A DNA stretch of 64,000 bases from Sphingobacteriales bacterium. GTDB lineage: Bacteria; Bacteroidota; Bacteroidia; Chitinophagales; LD1. The position numbers were made by a program, and so were the translations under genes. The notes under the pieces were generated by a model. The model was not told where the DNA came from. It ran no database searches and was given only the letters and a program-made list of their open reading frames with translations. Every line of letters starts with the position of its first letter. Within the stretch, counting starts at the first letter, position 1. The DNA is taken from assembly GCA_018262795.1 (NCBI GenBank), contig JADFDM010000008.1, positions 156,491-220,490 on the forward strand, read 5' to 3'. Below are positions 29,501 to 38,458 of this stretch, piece by piece.

Positions 29501-32396
29501 TTGCGTAATAAGTGCCGGGGCCTAAGTTCATGGCCGAATCTATGTTACCGGTGGCTGCATTGGCACTCCACTGAAAGCCGTAAGGTCCCGTTCCGGTAGG
29601 GATAAGAAGAATTTTCCCATTATTCGATCCATTGCAGGTAATGTTAGTGGTTTGATGAGTTACTCCCAGTGCACCAATAATCACTTTCACGGTATCATAC
29701 ACAATACAAGGTCCTCCGTTCATGGAAACAACATAAGTAGTAGGCCCGGCCGGATTTACCGAAATACTTTGCGTATTTCCAACCGAAGTATTGGAAGGAA
29801 TTATTTTCCACTGGTAAGAGAAACTTTGACCCGGTAAGGGAGAGCCGGAAGGCGTGGCCGTCAGTTGTACTTGCTGACCGGTACAGAACGACAAGTCAGA
29901 CCCCGCATTTACTTTCACGGAGGTATCAATGCTCACGGTTACAAAACTACTGCCGGGGCAACCTCCTTGCGTAACACTTACTTGGTAGATTTGTGTAGTC
30001 ATCGGATTGGCAGTCGGGTTTTTTATAGCCGGATTAGAAACAGCATTTGCCCCGGTGGCAGGGGTCCATGCGATTACATAATTTGGATAATTGGGTTGGC
30101 ATAAGCGCATCCTTAATTTAGGTCGCTGGTTAGAGGAAACAATGGTGCCGTTAATGCCGCATTGATCGGTGTTGGCTCTGGAGTATATCACCGTATTATT
30201 CACCGTGTTATACACCATCATGTTGTTGAAATTGCTGAAGGTGCTGGGGTTGTAAAAGCATATTTCCACTACTAAGTTTGAAACTCCATCCCAGTCGTAA
30301 AGTGAGTCAAGATTGTGGTTGTTCCAGCCTGAAATAGGCGTGTAAAGTTTTGGTGTGTACACCAATTTCATTCCGGTTTCCCAAGTAGATAGAGTTGTTT
30401 TTGCAGGAGAAACACACTTCAAACTTATTCTGAAATTCTCGAGTGTAGCATTGCTGTTAAACACTCCCACTTCCCAAGCTAAGGACTTTATAGTTCCGCC
30501 TCCATTGTAAATAGCATTGATCTCTGCAGCCGTATAGAGCAACTGCATCCGAGTGCTTTTGTAGTAGTTCCCGTAGATAGTCACATTGGTGGTGGGACTA
30601 CCTGTTTGCACTGTATAGCCAGTACCTATAGAATCTTGCCGGTCTAAGCCGCCACATCCCACATAATTTACCCCGCAACTCTGGGGCTGTGAAGTAAAAT
30701 CTAATTGAACTTGTTGCCCCGGACAAATAACACTTGGATTCACCGAAGCCAACACCGGAGGCCCTACCCCTGAAACGGTGATGATGACACTGTCATGTAA
30801 GGTGCATCCATTTGCACTGGAAACAGAGAGGGTGTAAGTGGTGGTTTTCAGGGGAGTAACAGTGGCATTTGCTTGGGTTGATTGGCCGGGACTGATGTAA
30901 GTAGTGGGAGACCATTGATAGGTGTAAGGTGCCCCTCCGTTGGTAATCACGGGCTGCATCAGCACACTTTGATTGGCACAGATGGTCTGATTAGGCCCGG
31001 CATCTACAGTAAAGTTTGGATTGCTTACATGAATGGTTAAGGTATCGCGGCCTATACAAGTACCTACATGAGCGGTCATCAAGTAGGTGGTAGTGGTAGC
31101 AGGAGTTGCGATGGTTATTTGACTATTAGGGCTGGCAAGTCCGGTGGTGGGTAGCCAGTTATAAGTTACCCCTCCTAAGCCGGTAAGTGTAGCGGATTCG
31201 CCTGCGCAAATAAAATATCTGGAGGCAGTAGCATCTGCTAAAATAGAGTCTTGAATAATAATGGAGGCGCTATCGTAAGGCTGGTTATTGCAGGGATTGA
31301 GTAGATATAGCTTTATGGTTTCGTTGCCTTCGTTAATACCATCATTGACCGGAACAATGTTTAGATAGGCAACCGTATCACCGGCATTAATGGTAACAGA
31401 ATTTGGAATAGTAGGGTAATCCACCCCATTGGTAGCAGTGCCCCCCACTGTGTAGTTAACGGTGTAATTAGTTTGAAGAGGAGGATTGATTACAAACTTA
31501 AATTGCCCATCCACGCAACCTTCAACCGCATTTTGAAAGCCCGACCCATACACAGTTTCTGACTGCACGGTAACGTGAGTGGAGGTAATAGAATTAGCTT
31601 CTAGAAAAACCCCTGAATCAAAGGCCTGATCATCCACATCAGCAATGGCCAACTTAAGATGATAGGTTTGGCAGGGAACCACTGCTATTTTTGCGGTGAG
31701 CACTCTGGTGAAGCCATCGAATACAATCGTAGTGCCGGTGGTGTTATCTACATAGAGAGAAGAATACGCTAAGGACTCTCCGGGTAAATTACAAAATCCG
31801 GTGGCAAAAGCACCCGGTGAACCAGGATTGATTGTGTTGATAGAAACCGTAAGATTGGTGTTGGGAACAAGCGCAATGTTCTTGTTGGTATAGTTTCCTC
31901 CAGAAGGATTTTGCCCGGTTACGAAAAAGCCAAAAACGTCAGACCAAGTTGAGCATACATATTCAGGGTATTCTTCGGATCCGAAAACATAGCGGAATTT
32001 CAGTGTATCGCCTAATGGAACCACATCAAATTCTAAGGTGCATCGGTCGTAAGTAGGGAAATTGGAAATAGCATCGAGATTCGGATCATTCGTATTGTTG
32101 CCCGCAACACTCGAAAGAATAGTAGAGTTTGTGTCCACTACCGTTACATCGCCCGTCATTAGAATCACTCCACTGTTCAGTCCCAGATTCGTTGAGTTGC
32201 CGTTGCTGAAAGTGGCAGCTCCGTTATAAATATCCTGAGCGCAATTGACTACTGCATTGGATACGGTAACCCCGCTGCCGGCCAGCAAGTTTGCCATTTG
32301 AGTGGCGTTGGTGCTGGAGGTGACCGATAACTGCGCAGAGGCAGGCATTGCACTAAACACTGAAAAGAAAAGAACTGCCGATAAATATTTCTTCAT
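26553..32396 (-). CDS. Giant choice-of-anchor-L / SprB-repeat adhesin with T9SS type B sorting domain
   Basis: A 1947-residue surface protein. After a signal peptide ending ASAQ, residues about 22-250 form a choice-of-anchor L domain (TQMANLLAGSGVTVSNA ... FGSEEYPEYVCSTWSDVFGFF). A Calx-beta-like region (GTATNGVDYPTIPNSVTINAGD) and PKD/Ig-like domains follow. About residues 900-1760 hold eleven units of ~75 residues that start near CNGGxDGxI, pass GGTxxYSxxW and LxAGxYxVTVTDxxxC, and end xQP/EP; nine are regular and the last two divergent. These are SprB repeats. The C-terminus (IPNAFTPNGDGNNDVF ... FNRWGEKVYES ... GVYVYVVKI) is the gliding-motility-type T9SS type B domain. Likely a cell-surface adhesin or gliding-associated filament. 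Confidence 0.9.
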   Translation of the reverse strand: MKKYLSAVLFFSVFSAMPASAQLSVTSSTNATQMANLLAGSGVTVSNAVVNCAQDIYNGAATFSNGNSTNLGLNSGVILMTGDVTVVDTNSTILSSVAGNNTNDPNLDAISNFPTYDRCTLEFDVVPLGDTLKFRYVFGSEEYPEYVCSTWSDVFGFFVTGQNPSGGNYTNKNIALVPNTNLTVSINTINPGSPGAFATGFCNLPGESLAYSSLYVDNTTGTTIVFDGFTRVLTAKIAVVPCQTYHLKLAIADVDDQAFDSGVFLEANSITSTHVTVQSETVYGSGFQNAVEGCVDGQFKFVINPPLQTNYTVNYTVGGTATNGVDYPTIPNSVTINAGDTVAYLNIVPVNDGINEGNETIKLYLLNPCNNQPYDSASIIIQDSILADATASRYFICAGESATLTGLGGVTYNWLPTTGLASPNSQITIATPATTTTYLMTAHVGTCIGRDTLTIHVSNPNFTVDAGPNQTICANQSVLMQPVITNGGAPYTYQWSPTTYISPGQSTQANATVTPLKTTTYTLSVSSANGCTLHDSVIITVSGVGPPVLASVNPSVICPGQQVQLDFTSQPQSCGVNYVGCGGLDRQDSIGTGYTVQTGSPTTNVTIYGNYYKSTRMQLLYTAAEINAIYNGGGTIKSLAWEVGVFNSNATLENFRISLKCVSPAKTTLSTWETGMKLVYTPKLYTPISGWNNHNLDSLYDWDGVSNLVVEICFYNPSTFSNFNNMMVYNTVNNTVIYSRANTDQCGINGTIVSSNQRPKLRMRLCQPNYPNYVIAWTPATGANAVSNPAIKNPTANPMTTQIYQVSVTQGGCPGSSFVTVSIDTSVKVNAGSDLSFCTGQQVQLTATPSGSPLPGQSFSYQWKIIPSNTSVGNTQSISVNPAGPTTYVVSMNGGPCIVYDTVKVIIGALGVTHQTTNITCNGSNNGKILLIPTGTGPYGFQWSANAATGNIDSAMNLGPGTYYATVTDGQGCIGGDTITLTQPTPVTFTSSVKNVSCNGGSNGNIVVNPSGGTGAFSFNWSNGLPNNDTVSNLTAGSYTVTITDANNCSVTGSFNVSEPTALAFNPAQTKDIRCFNGNDGFIIVSPKNGTPAYSYSWSHNNGLNQPNALNLSAGNYIVTVTDANACTVTASFTLTQPGNGIIVDSIAQVSATCFGYSNGQATVYPSGGATPYSYLWSPSSQATQTATGLSAQSYSVTVTDDSLCAATATVTVNQPQQIVINESIQNVKCNGGSDGSISLVVTPGSTPASTYTFTWSNGVTGTEANGGNQIDSLTAGNYSVTVTNSQSCSATASYVMQEPTALVLNTPTIQNVSCYGGNNGSITANPTGGTGTYSFTWNPSATNAATNSGLISGSYDVVVTDANNCSTSATYNVTQPAAPLAFDSAIIVNVLCNGAATGSIAVSVSGGTPAYSYSWSHISQLNSAFASSLIAGNYSVTVTDANSCTITASHTVSQPPAITFGNQNITNVSCHGGNDGAAEVTPSGGVGNFTFTWNGNAGSNPQAGLTAGNYTVVVTDGNSCTASTTVIISEPAALLVNPIVLDAQCYQGADGSIDANPSGGNPPFSFIWNDGQQQTTQIATALVAGTYSVTVTDNTGCSTTSIAMVNEPSELAFTMQTTQVSCVGDHDGTITVTAHGATPPYNYSATQDGANFMYSSDGVIINLAPGYYIVIVSDNHGCTKVDTAFVPDAVGDTYTLTTDSTSCYGAAYNDGAIHVTGLTAINMPYQYTLDGGTPQYSGDFYQVSAGVHEVIGINNFGCTTTLSAIVPEPAQGVADVMPHDTTMQLGETIQLSSSFSPYPSSAIVSYNWTPSLGLSCIDCPNPIVSPYNRRTEYTLVITYNDHCVAAASMTVIIENNLEVYIPNAFTPNGDGNNDVFQIYGEGIKTVDLKIFNRWGEKVYESNSQYAGWDGTYKGQLQNPGVYVYVVKIIYLDNKKMDKTGSVSIIR
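28900..29640 (-). repeat. Part of tandem SprB-repeat array inside the adhesin gene
   Basis: This interval covers three or four of the eleven tandem units (~225-235 bp each) of the adhesin gene. The full array runs from about 27070 to 29650. Units diverge in DNA sequence but keep the cysteine, GG and VTVTD positions, so recombination between them could change repeat number. Confidence 0.6.
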
Positions 32397-32571
32397 GAAC
32401 TGGTTGGTATTCAGGATGACAAATGCCCCTTTTTAGGGTGTGTGAAAATAGATGAATTTCAATAGAAAAAAGCTACAAAGTCACTGTAAAAAGATGTAGA
32501 AAGTCGCGCAAATGTTGCATTGTGGGTAATCGGTAAATCAGTAAATATTAATGAAACACAGACAAGAAGGT

Positions 32572-33258
32572 TTAAGCATATTCAGAACTTCGTTTCAATT
32601 GTTCCATGCTTATCAAGTTGTTTTGAAGGGCATACACCACCAAACCGATGCTGGTTTTTGCATTTGTTTTGTCGAGCATCTGCCCTCTTATTTTTTCAAT
32701 TGCTTTTTGGCCGATAAACAACTTTTCGGCAATGTCGGCACTGGTATATTCCCTACAAATCATTTCCAAAATCAGCAATTCACGCTCATCGAAAATGGCA
32801 GAGGTTTTATTAAATACAGGATTTAGTTTTCCTTCATTCAGCAAGTCTTTAATGGTTTTTAGGTGGAGCTTTTCACTCAAATAAAAGTTGTTTTGCATGA
32901 TGCTGGTGATGGCCGTAATAATTTCCTCTTCACCGGCATCTTTCGATACAATACCTACCGCTCCGGCATCAAAAGCTTTGCGCACATGCCACTCTTCCAC
33001 AAAGGTGGAAATCACTAAGGCTTTCACCGGTTTGTGCTTCTTTTTGAGAATCTCTAAAACTTCGTAGCCATCTAATACCGGCATTTGCAAATCGAGCAGA
33101 ATTACCTGTGGTTTGTAATGTTCGATCAGTTGCAGCGCTTCTGCTCCGTCTTTGGCTAATCCGGCAATTTCTATTTCAGGATAGGTTTCTAACATATAGC
33201 GTAACCCTGTTCGGAATGCTTTATGATCATCTGCGATGATAATTTTTACGGGCTGCAT
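32572..33258 (-). CDS. NarL/LuxR-family response regulator
   Basis: A 228-residue protein with a CheY-like receiver (IIADDHKAFRTGL acidic pocket, phospho-acceptor Asp in VILLDLQMP, Lys in GIVSKDAG) and a C-terminal LuxR-type helix-turn-helix (ERELLILEMICREYTSADIA ... IEKIRGQMLDK). No sensor kinase is adjacent, so it is an orphan regulator. It lies 175 bp upstream of the giant adhesin gene on the same strand, which makes control of that gene plausible but unproven. Confidence 0.9.
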   Translation of the reverse strand: MQPVKIIIADDHKAFRTGLRYMLETYPEIEIAGLAKDGAEALQLIEHYKPQVILLDLQMPVLDGYEVLEILKKKHKPVKALVISTFVEEWHVRKAFDAGAVGIVSKDAGEEEIITAITSIMQNNFYLSEKLHLKTIKDLLNEGKLNPVFNKTSAIFDERELLILEMICREYTSADIAEKLFIGQKAIEKIRGQMLDKTNAKTSIGLVVYALQNNLISMEQLKRSSEYA

Positions 33259-33355
33259 GTCTTAAACTATTTACGTGTGTCCTAAAAGAAGATATGAAAG
33301 TAGTGATTTAGGGAGGAAAAAGCAAAAAAATGAAAGAATTCTTCCACCGGGCGGT

Positions 33356-33392
33356 AGTAGTAACCCTACTGATTTTTAGGGTTATTACTACT
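33356..33392. repeat. Near-perfect inverted repeat upstream of the response regulator
   Basis: AGTAGTAACCCTA (33356-33368) faces TAGGGTTATTACTACT (33377-33392). All 13 bases of the left arm pair, with a 3-nt bulge in the right arm and an 8-nt loop. It sits about 100 bp upstream of the regulator's start, so it could be an operator or a transcript hairpin. Confidence 0.5.
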
Positions 33393-33508
33393 CATTAATA
33401 GCTTTCTCCCTATTGTATAGGACAGGCCAAGAATTGATTTTTGGCTCGTCAAGTTGCGGTATGGTTAATAGCGCCCAACGTGAATAATAGAGGTGTGAAA
33501 TTTGACAG

Positions 33509-33609
33509 AAGCGAGGGCATAGTAAATAGAAACTGGAACTTCTTTATTATTCTTTAAGCCCTCGCTTTTTATTTTTTCGCCTGAGATGCCTCTTTGAGAC
33601 TAAGGCGGA
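33509..33609 (+). ncRNA. Candidate structured RNA / terminator pair in an intergenic gap
   Basis: AAGCGAGGGC (33509-33518) pairs perfectly with GCCCTCGCTT (33558-33567), followed by a T-rich run. The 39-nt interior can itself fold as a bulged AU-rich stem around ACTGGAAC. A second nested hairpin with CGCCT/AGGCG arms follows at about 33579-33609. The sum looks like a short structured transcript or a terminator of an unannotated RNA, since no gene ends here. The rest of the 648-bp gap (33259-33906) has no recognisable gene; it also holds a 12-bp palindrome GGGAGCGCTCCC at 33734-33745 and a related AGCGCT hairpin near 33865. Confidence 0.35.
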
Positions 33610-33906
33610 TTTTGCATTTGTTTCCTGTTTCCTGAACTTTTTATGAGCGATTTAATATCCTCGGCTTTGCTGATTTAATTTTTCGATTTTTTTTGTAAAG
33701 GTTACAGCATTTTAGACGGCTTCCAAATGATAGGGGAGCGCTCCCGAATCATGGAGGAGTTGACCTTTTCTTAAAAAAAAACTTGGAGAATGCCGAGGGA
33801 TAGGGATTATGGGCGTTGCGATACGGGATGTGGCTATTCAGAAGGGCAATTACTCCCAAACCATTGAGAAGCGCTCTCGCATTATTTGTTTGAGCAGATA
33901 ATCGGT

Positions 33907-34914
33907 TTACTTTTCGATAGCGGTGATGTCTGAACGCTCTACCCCGGCTGTGGAAAGAATCATTTTTTTATCGCCTCCTTCTGCACTACAACTATATAGG
34001 CTAAAAGGTGGAGGATCTGTAAATCCCAACACGTGAAACAGCAGCCTTTTTCCATCGGGAGTCCAATTGGGAACTCCGTTCACTTTTCCATCTTGTAAAA
34101 TTGGCACATCTTCTGATCCATCGGGGCGGCATTTGTAAATGTCATGGTTCACATGCAAGAACAGATTAATGAAGCTGCCTTTGCTGTAAGCAATCCATTT
34201 CCCATCGGGCGACCAAGCCGGATCATAACAGTATAAATTGTCGAAGGTGAGGCGGACAGGATTTTCGAGTTGTAAGGTTGTGTCGTTTAAAGTGGCTTGG
34301 AAAATCTCTGCTTTTTCGGTGTTGCCGGGGTCATTTAAATCAGAGGGGCCTACATAAGTCACTTTTTTGCCATCCGGTGACCATGCGGGATCGGCTACGT
34401 CATAAGTAAATTTGGATACAATAACCGGATTGCTTCCGTCTGTATTGAACACCACAATTCGACCTCTGGATACCATGTCGTTTATCCCCGGATCTTTACA
34501 TTTTGCAATGGCCAAAATTTTAGTGCCATCAGGCGACCATTTGGCGTGTGCCTGAATTTCCCAGCCATAACTATTAAGAGGGAGCAGGAGCTGACCATTG
34601 CTTCCATCTATATTGAAAATCATCAATTCGGCTGTAGTGTATGAATTGATCCCTGCATTTTTGGGCGAGCGATAGCATAAAAACTTGGTTTTATCAGGGT
34701 TCACTTTTATCCACCAATAATCATGGGTAGTGTCATTGACAAAGATGGATTCATGTTCTCCATCATAAGAACAGACTTGCAAATTTCCATTCTCCTTCCG
34801 CTCATAGAAATACTTCAAGTTCTGATTTGAGTCGGGGGGTATATTGAAATCGTGTTTATTACACGAAAAGAAACTTCCGCTTATAACCAGCAGTATCGCT
34901 AAACTTCTAATCAT
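33907..34914 (-). CDS. TolB-like PD40 beta-propeller lipoprotein
   Basis: A 335-residue protein whose signal sequence ends in a lipobox (GSFFSC, Cys18). At least four PD40/WD40-like blades are visible through their conserved turn: WSPDGTKI, WSPDGKKV, WSPDGKWIAYSKG and WTPDGKRLLFH. Such propellers bind protein or glycan partners in the periplasm or at the cell surface. No pathway can be named. It is divergent from the isocitrate dehydrogenase gene. Confidence 0.8.
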   Translation of the reverse strand: MIRSLAILLVISGSFFSCNKHDFNIPPDSNQNLKYFYERKENGNLQVCSYDGEHESIFVNDTTHDYWWIKVNPDKTKFLCYRSPKNAGINSYTTAELMIFNIDGSNGQLLLPLNSYGWEIQAHAKWSPDGTKILAIAKCKDPGINDMVSRGRIVVFNTDGSNPVIVSKFTYDVADPAWSPDGKKVTYVGPSDLNDPGNTEKAEIFQATLNDTTLQLENPVRLTFDNLYCYDPAWSPDGKWIAYSKGSFINLFLHVNHDIYKCRPDGSEDVPILQDGKVNGVPNWTPDGKRLLFHVLGFTDPPPFSLYSCSAEGGDKKMILSTAGVERSDITAIEK

Positions 34915-35055
34915 GATTTCAATTTTTTCGATGACTTATTTTGGAGGATCGCTTTTCTTGTTATCCATAAATTTAGAAATTCCTTTAGTTTTTATCCGCT
35001 TCTAATCATACTATGCTCCCTGCCCCGCCTCTGTTTCCCGATAGCCTGTTTATAC

Positions 35056-35063
35056 TAATTTTG
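35056..35063 (+). promoter_or_regulatory. Candidate -7 element for isocitrate dehydrogenase
   Basis: TAATTTTG matches TAnnTTTG exactly, 127 nt upstream of the icd ATG. No convincing TTG lies at the expected upstream distance, so the call rests on one box. Confidence 0.3.
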
Positions 35064-35190
35064 TTTTCTTCAATATATAAATAGCGACTTTTTGGAAGTG
35101 GTTCTCTATACGCAAGCGCATTACGCAATCATTTTTAATTCACAATAATTCATTTAGGTTTGCCGGGCTTAAAACAAAAAAACTAATATC

Positions 35191-36519
35191 ATGGGAGAAA
35201 AAATTACCGTCAGCCGTGGAAAGCTAAAAGTTCCGGACAGTCCTATTATTCCTTTCATTGAAGGAGATGGAATTGGGCCCGATATCTGGCGTGCTTCGGT
35301 GCGCGTATTAGATGCTGCTGTTGAAAAGGCATACAAAGGCAAAAAGAAAATTGAATGGAAAGAGGTGTTGGCTGGCGAGAAGAGTTTTAAACAAACAGGA
35401 AGCTGGCTGCCCGATGAAACTTTGAATGCATTCCGAGAATACTTGGTGGGAATTAAAGGGCCGCTAACAACCCCCATCGGTGGAGGTATTCGTTCCTTAA
35501 ACGTGGCTCTTCGTCAAATTTTAGATTTATACGTTTGTCTGCGTCCGGTTCGCTATTATAAAGGAACTCCTTCTCCGGTGAAACGCCCCGAAGCAGTTGA
35601 GATGGTGATTTTTCGGGAGAACACTGAAGATATTTATGCCGGTATTGAGTACTCCGCAGGAAGTTCTGAATCTCTCGAAATTTTGAAATTTATTAGACGT
35701 AAGTTTGAAAAAGATTACGACAAGATTCGTTTCAGTGATAAGAAAAAAGGGAAGGAATATCTGAAGATAGCTCGCTTGAAAGGTCTTGACCCGGATACCT
35801 GCGTTGGGATAGGTATTAAGCCGGTTTCGAGAATTGGATCACAACGCTTGATTCGTTCGGCTATTGAGTATGCTATTGCTAATAAAAGCAAGTCGGTTAC
35901 GCTTGTTCACAAGGGTAACATTATGAAGTTTACCGAAGGTGCTTTCCGCGACTGGGGTTATCAGTTAGCCGAATCGGAATTTAGTGATAGCACCTATACT
36001 TGGAGTAAATGGGAAGTTACTAAGAAAGAAAAAGGGGAAGCCGTTGCTAATGAAGAAATGAATGCCGCAGTGGCTGCCGGAAAAGTAATCATTAAAGATG
36101 CGATAGCGGATATTACCTTGCAACAAGTGCTTACCCGCCCGGAAGATTTTGATGTGATAGCCACGCTTAATTTGAATGGTGATTATTTGAGCGATGCACT
36201 GGCCGCACAGGTTGGGGGAATTGGAATTGCCCCCGGAGCTAATATTAACTACGTGACCGGTCACGCTATCTTCGAAGCGACACACGGCACTGCCCCTAAG
36301 TATGCCAACTTAGATAAAGTGAATCCGGGCTCTGTTATTTTATCGGGAGCTATGATGTTGGAATATCTCGGTTGGGATAAAGCGGCAAAGTTGATACACA
36401 CCGGATTGGAAACCGCTATTTTGAACAAACGAGTGACTTACGATTTTGCTCGCCAAATGGAAGGCGCTACTGAAATTAAGTGCAGTGAGTTTGCTACTGA
36501 AATTATCAACTGCTTCTAA
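35191..36519 (+). CDS. icd: NADP-dependent isocitrate dehydrogenase
   Basis: A 442-residue TCA-cycle enzyme that oxidatively decarboxylates isocitrate to 2-oxoglutarate. The E. coli-type fold is clear from [29 protein letters not shown] (substrate loop with the conserved Ser), [45 protein letters not shown] and the C-terminal [10 protein letters not shown]. It is a little longer than the 416-residue E. coli enzyme. The gene is monocistronic with its own terminator. Confidence 0.95.
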   Translation: MGEKITVSRGKLKVPDSPIIPFIEGDGIGPDIWRASVRVLDAAVEKAYKGKKKIEWKEVLAGEKSFKQTGSWLPDETLNAFREYLVGIKGPLTTPIGGGIRSLNVALRQILDLYVCLRPVRYYKGTPSPVKRPEAVEMVIFRENTEDIYAGIEYSAGSSESLEILKFIRRKFEKDYDKIRFSDKKKGKEYLKIARLKGLDPDTCVGIGIKPVSRIGSQRLIRSAIEYAIANKSKSVTLVHKGNIMKFTEGAFRDWGYQLAESEFSDSTYTWSKWEVTKKEKGEAVANEEMNAAVAAGKVIIKDAIADITLQQVLTRPEDFDVIATLNLNGDYLSDALAAQVGGIGIAPGANINYVTGHAIFEATHGTAPKYANLDKVNPGSVILSGAMMLEYLGWDKAAKLIHTGLETAILNKRVTYDFARQMEGATEIKCSEFATEIINCF

Positions 36520-36544
36520 AAAATCAATCACGAAAATTCATATA

Positions 36545-36578
36545 CAGCCGGTGGGGTATTCCCATCGGCTGTTTTTTT
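36545..36578 (+). terminator. Intrinsic terminator of icd
   Basis: CAGCCGGTGGG (36545-36555) pairs with CCCATCGGCTG (36561-36571) apart from one G-T wobble, with a short loop and a T7 run. It begins 26 nt after the icd stop. Confidence 0.9.
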
Positions 36579-36619
36579 ATGATGGAAATCAGAACACTTG
36601 AATTGGTAACACTTTAATA

Positions 36620-37048
36620 TTGCATAACTTTCGTGCTTTGGAAGAGATAAATTTTACCATAGTAAAAAAACGAGTGACCCCTTGGGTGCAAGCAGTGGTA
36701 GCATTAGCCATAGGCTGGTTGGGGATGGTGATTGTTCACTTCCTTCACATTTCTTCTGATGTAGAGTATTTCGCAGCCTTTTTGGCGATTACTTTTTTCT
36801 GCTTGATGAATACCATCGTTTCTATCGCCTACGAAAGTTTCTTTCGCTACACCGTGCCTTCTTATTACCTGTATGTCTTATTGGTAGCTGTGCTGTTGCT
36901 CTCTGCCCGGTATTTATCGGGAATAAGCATTTGGACTTTGTGGGAATACCGAATGATGTTGATTTCGGTGACTATTTTTTATCTCGTTATCAGCGGGCTG
37001 GTGCGCCTATTGCGAATGATGTACGAAATGGTTACTCAGGAGCCTTGA
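36620..37048 (+). CDS. Small membrane protein, four predicted helices, unrecognised
   Basis: A 142-residue protein with hydrophobic segments at about 23-42, 50-68, 82-100 and 108-128 and a charged N-terminus. The frame starts at a TTG (MHNFRALEEI); no ATG upstream of the first helix exists, so the start is uncertain. It has no motif I can name. Its last 13 bases overlap the 3' end of the convergent NADH dehydrogenase gene. Confidence 0.6.
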   Translation: MHNFRALEEINFTIVKKRVTPWVQAVVALAIGWLGMVIVHFLHISSDVEYFAAFLAITFFCLMNTIVSIAYESFFRYTVPSYYLYVLLVAVLLLSARYLSGISIWTLWEYRMMLISVTIFYLVISGLVRLLRMMYEMVTQEP

Positions 37049-38322
37049 TTTCTTTCAAAGGGGCGAATGATTAATCGAATATTTCTGTCGTAGCTCAAGT
37101 AGTTCCACATCCAGTTTACAAACACTACTAAGCGATTGCGAAAACCTACTAGAAGCATCAAGTGGAGTACCATCCAAGTGAGCCAGCCCAACACCCCTCC
37201 GAAATGAAATTTATTAATCTCTACAACGGCTCTGTTTCTGCCAACGGTAGCCATAGCGCCTTTGTCAAAATAATTAAATTTCAGCGGCTCTTTTTGCTGT
37301 AAAATTCTATGTATGTTTTTGCCTACCAAAGCTGCCTGTTGAATGGCTACCGGAGCTATTTGCGGATGACCGTTTGGATATTTTTCAGTGATCATGCAGG
37401 CCACATCTCCGATAGCATAAACATTTTCGCACCCCTGTATGCGACAATATTCATCTACCAGAATTCTTCCTCTGCGGTTAATTGTTTCCGGAGTTAGTCC
37501 TTTTACAATCTCGCCTTTTATACCGGCTGTCCATATCAGGTTAAAGGTGTGCAGTTGCTTTCCATTATTGGTATCCACTAAGCGACCGTCATAATTGGTC
37601 AGTCCGGTATCTAACCATACTTCGCAGCCTAATTCTTTCAGATATTTTTCAGCGGCCTTGCGGTTGGCTTCATTCATTACCTGCAATACTTCGCTGCCAT
37701 TCTCCATTAGCACAACCCGCATTTTGCGTAAATCGAGTTCGGGATAATCGTTGGGTAACACGTGTTTTTTTAACTCGCTTAATGCCCCAGCCAATTCCAC
37801 TCCGGTAGGGCCGCCCCCTACTACCACAAAAGTCATCAGCGCTTCTTGTTCGGCCACATCCTTTGCCAAAAGTGCTTTCTCAAAGTTCTGTAAAATGAGG
37901 CTTCGCAAATTCAGCGCTTCTACCACTGTTTTCATCGGCATGGCTTTACTCTCTAAATTGCTGTTGCCAAAAAAGTTGGTAGTAGAGCCGGTGGCCATCA
38001 CCAAATAATCGTATTTCAAATCACCGATGGAAGTAATGATTTTGTTTTCATCGGGGAGCACCTCTTTTACTTCTCCCCATCGAAAATGAAAGTTCTTTTG
38101 TCCTTTAAATATTTTGCGAATGGGGTAGGCAATAGAATCGGCCTCTAAACCCGCTGTAGCCACCTGATATAAGAGTGGTTGAAAGGTGTGATAATTGTTT
38201 TTGTCCACCATTACAATTTGCACATCTGTTTTGTGGAGAGATTTGGCTAATGCCAAACCACCGAAGCCGCAACCGATAATCACTACGCGCGGAACTTTTA
38301 CTTCTGGAACTGGGATATTCAT
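37036..38322 (-). CDS. ndh: Type II NADH:quinone oxidoreductase (NDH-2)
   Basis: A 428-residue flavoprotein that passes electrons from NADH to quinone without pumping protons. I start at ATG 38322 (MNIPVPEVK), immediately before the FAD-binding dinucleotide fold VVIIGCGFGGLALA; the frame is open to 38388 but the extra residues are not family-like. The second, NADH-binding fold is VVVGGGPTGVELAG, and YAIGDVACM near the C-terminus contacts FAD. IAPVAIQQA and a hydrophobic/amphipathic C-terminal stretch fit membrane attachment. Confidence 0.92.
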   Translation of the reverse strand: MNIPVPEVKVPRVVIIGCGFGGLALAKSLHKTDVQIVMVDKNNYHTFQPLLYQVATAGLEADSIAYPIRKIFKGQKNFHFRWGEVKEVLPDENKIITSIGDLKYDYLVMATGSTTNFFGNSNLESKAMPMKTVVEALNLRSLILQNFEKALLAKDVAEQEALMTFVVVGGGPTGVELAGALSELKKHVLPNDYPELDLRKMRVVLMENGSEVLQVMNEANRKAAEKYLKELGCEVWLDTGLTNYDGRLVDTNNGKQLHTFNLIWTAGIKGEIVKGLTPETINRRGRILVDEYCRIQGCENVYAIGDVACMITEKYPNGHPQIAPVAIQQAALVGKNIHRILQQKEPLKFNYFDKGAMATVGRNRAVVEINKFHFGGVLGWLTWMVLHLMLLVGFRNRLVVFVNWMWNYLSYDRNIRLIIRPFERNQGS

Positions 38323-38458
38323 TAGTAGGGGAAATTTGCGAAGCGCAAAGATACAAATTGTGTAAATGGGAGAACTGATGTCCGTCATGCGAGTGCCATC
38401 AAAGTGCTAAAGTTGGGTGCTTGGCTATTTGCACCACATACCTTTTGCGATTGAATTA

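Noticed and set aside
27070..29650. The regular ~230-bp periodicity as a DNA-level satellite or CRISPR array
   Set aside because: It is the coding sequence of tandem SprB protein repeats; spacing is too long for CRISPR and the units differ in DNA sequence.
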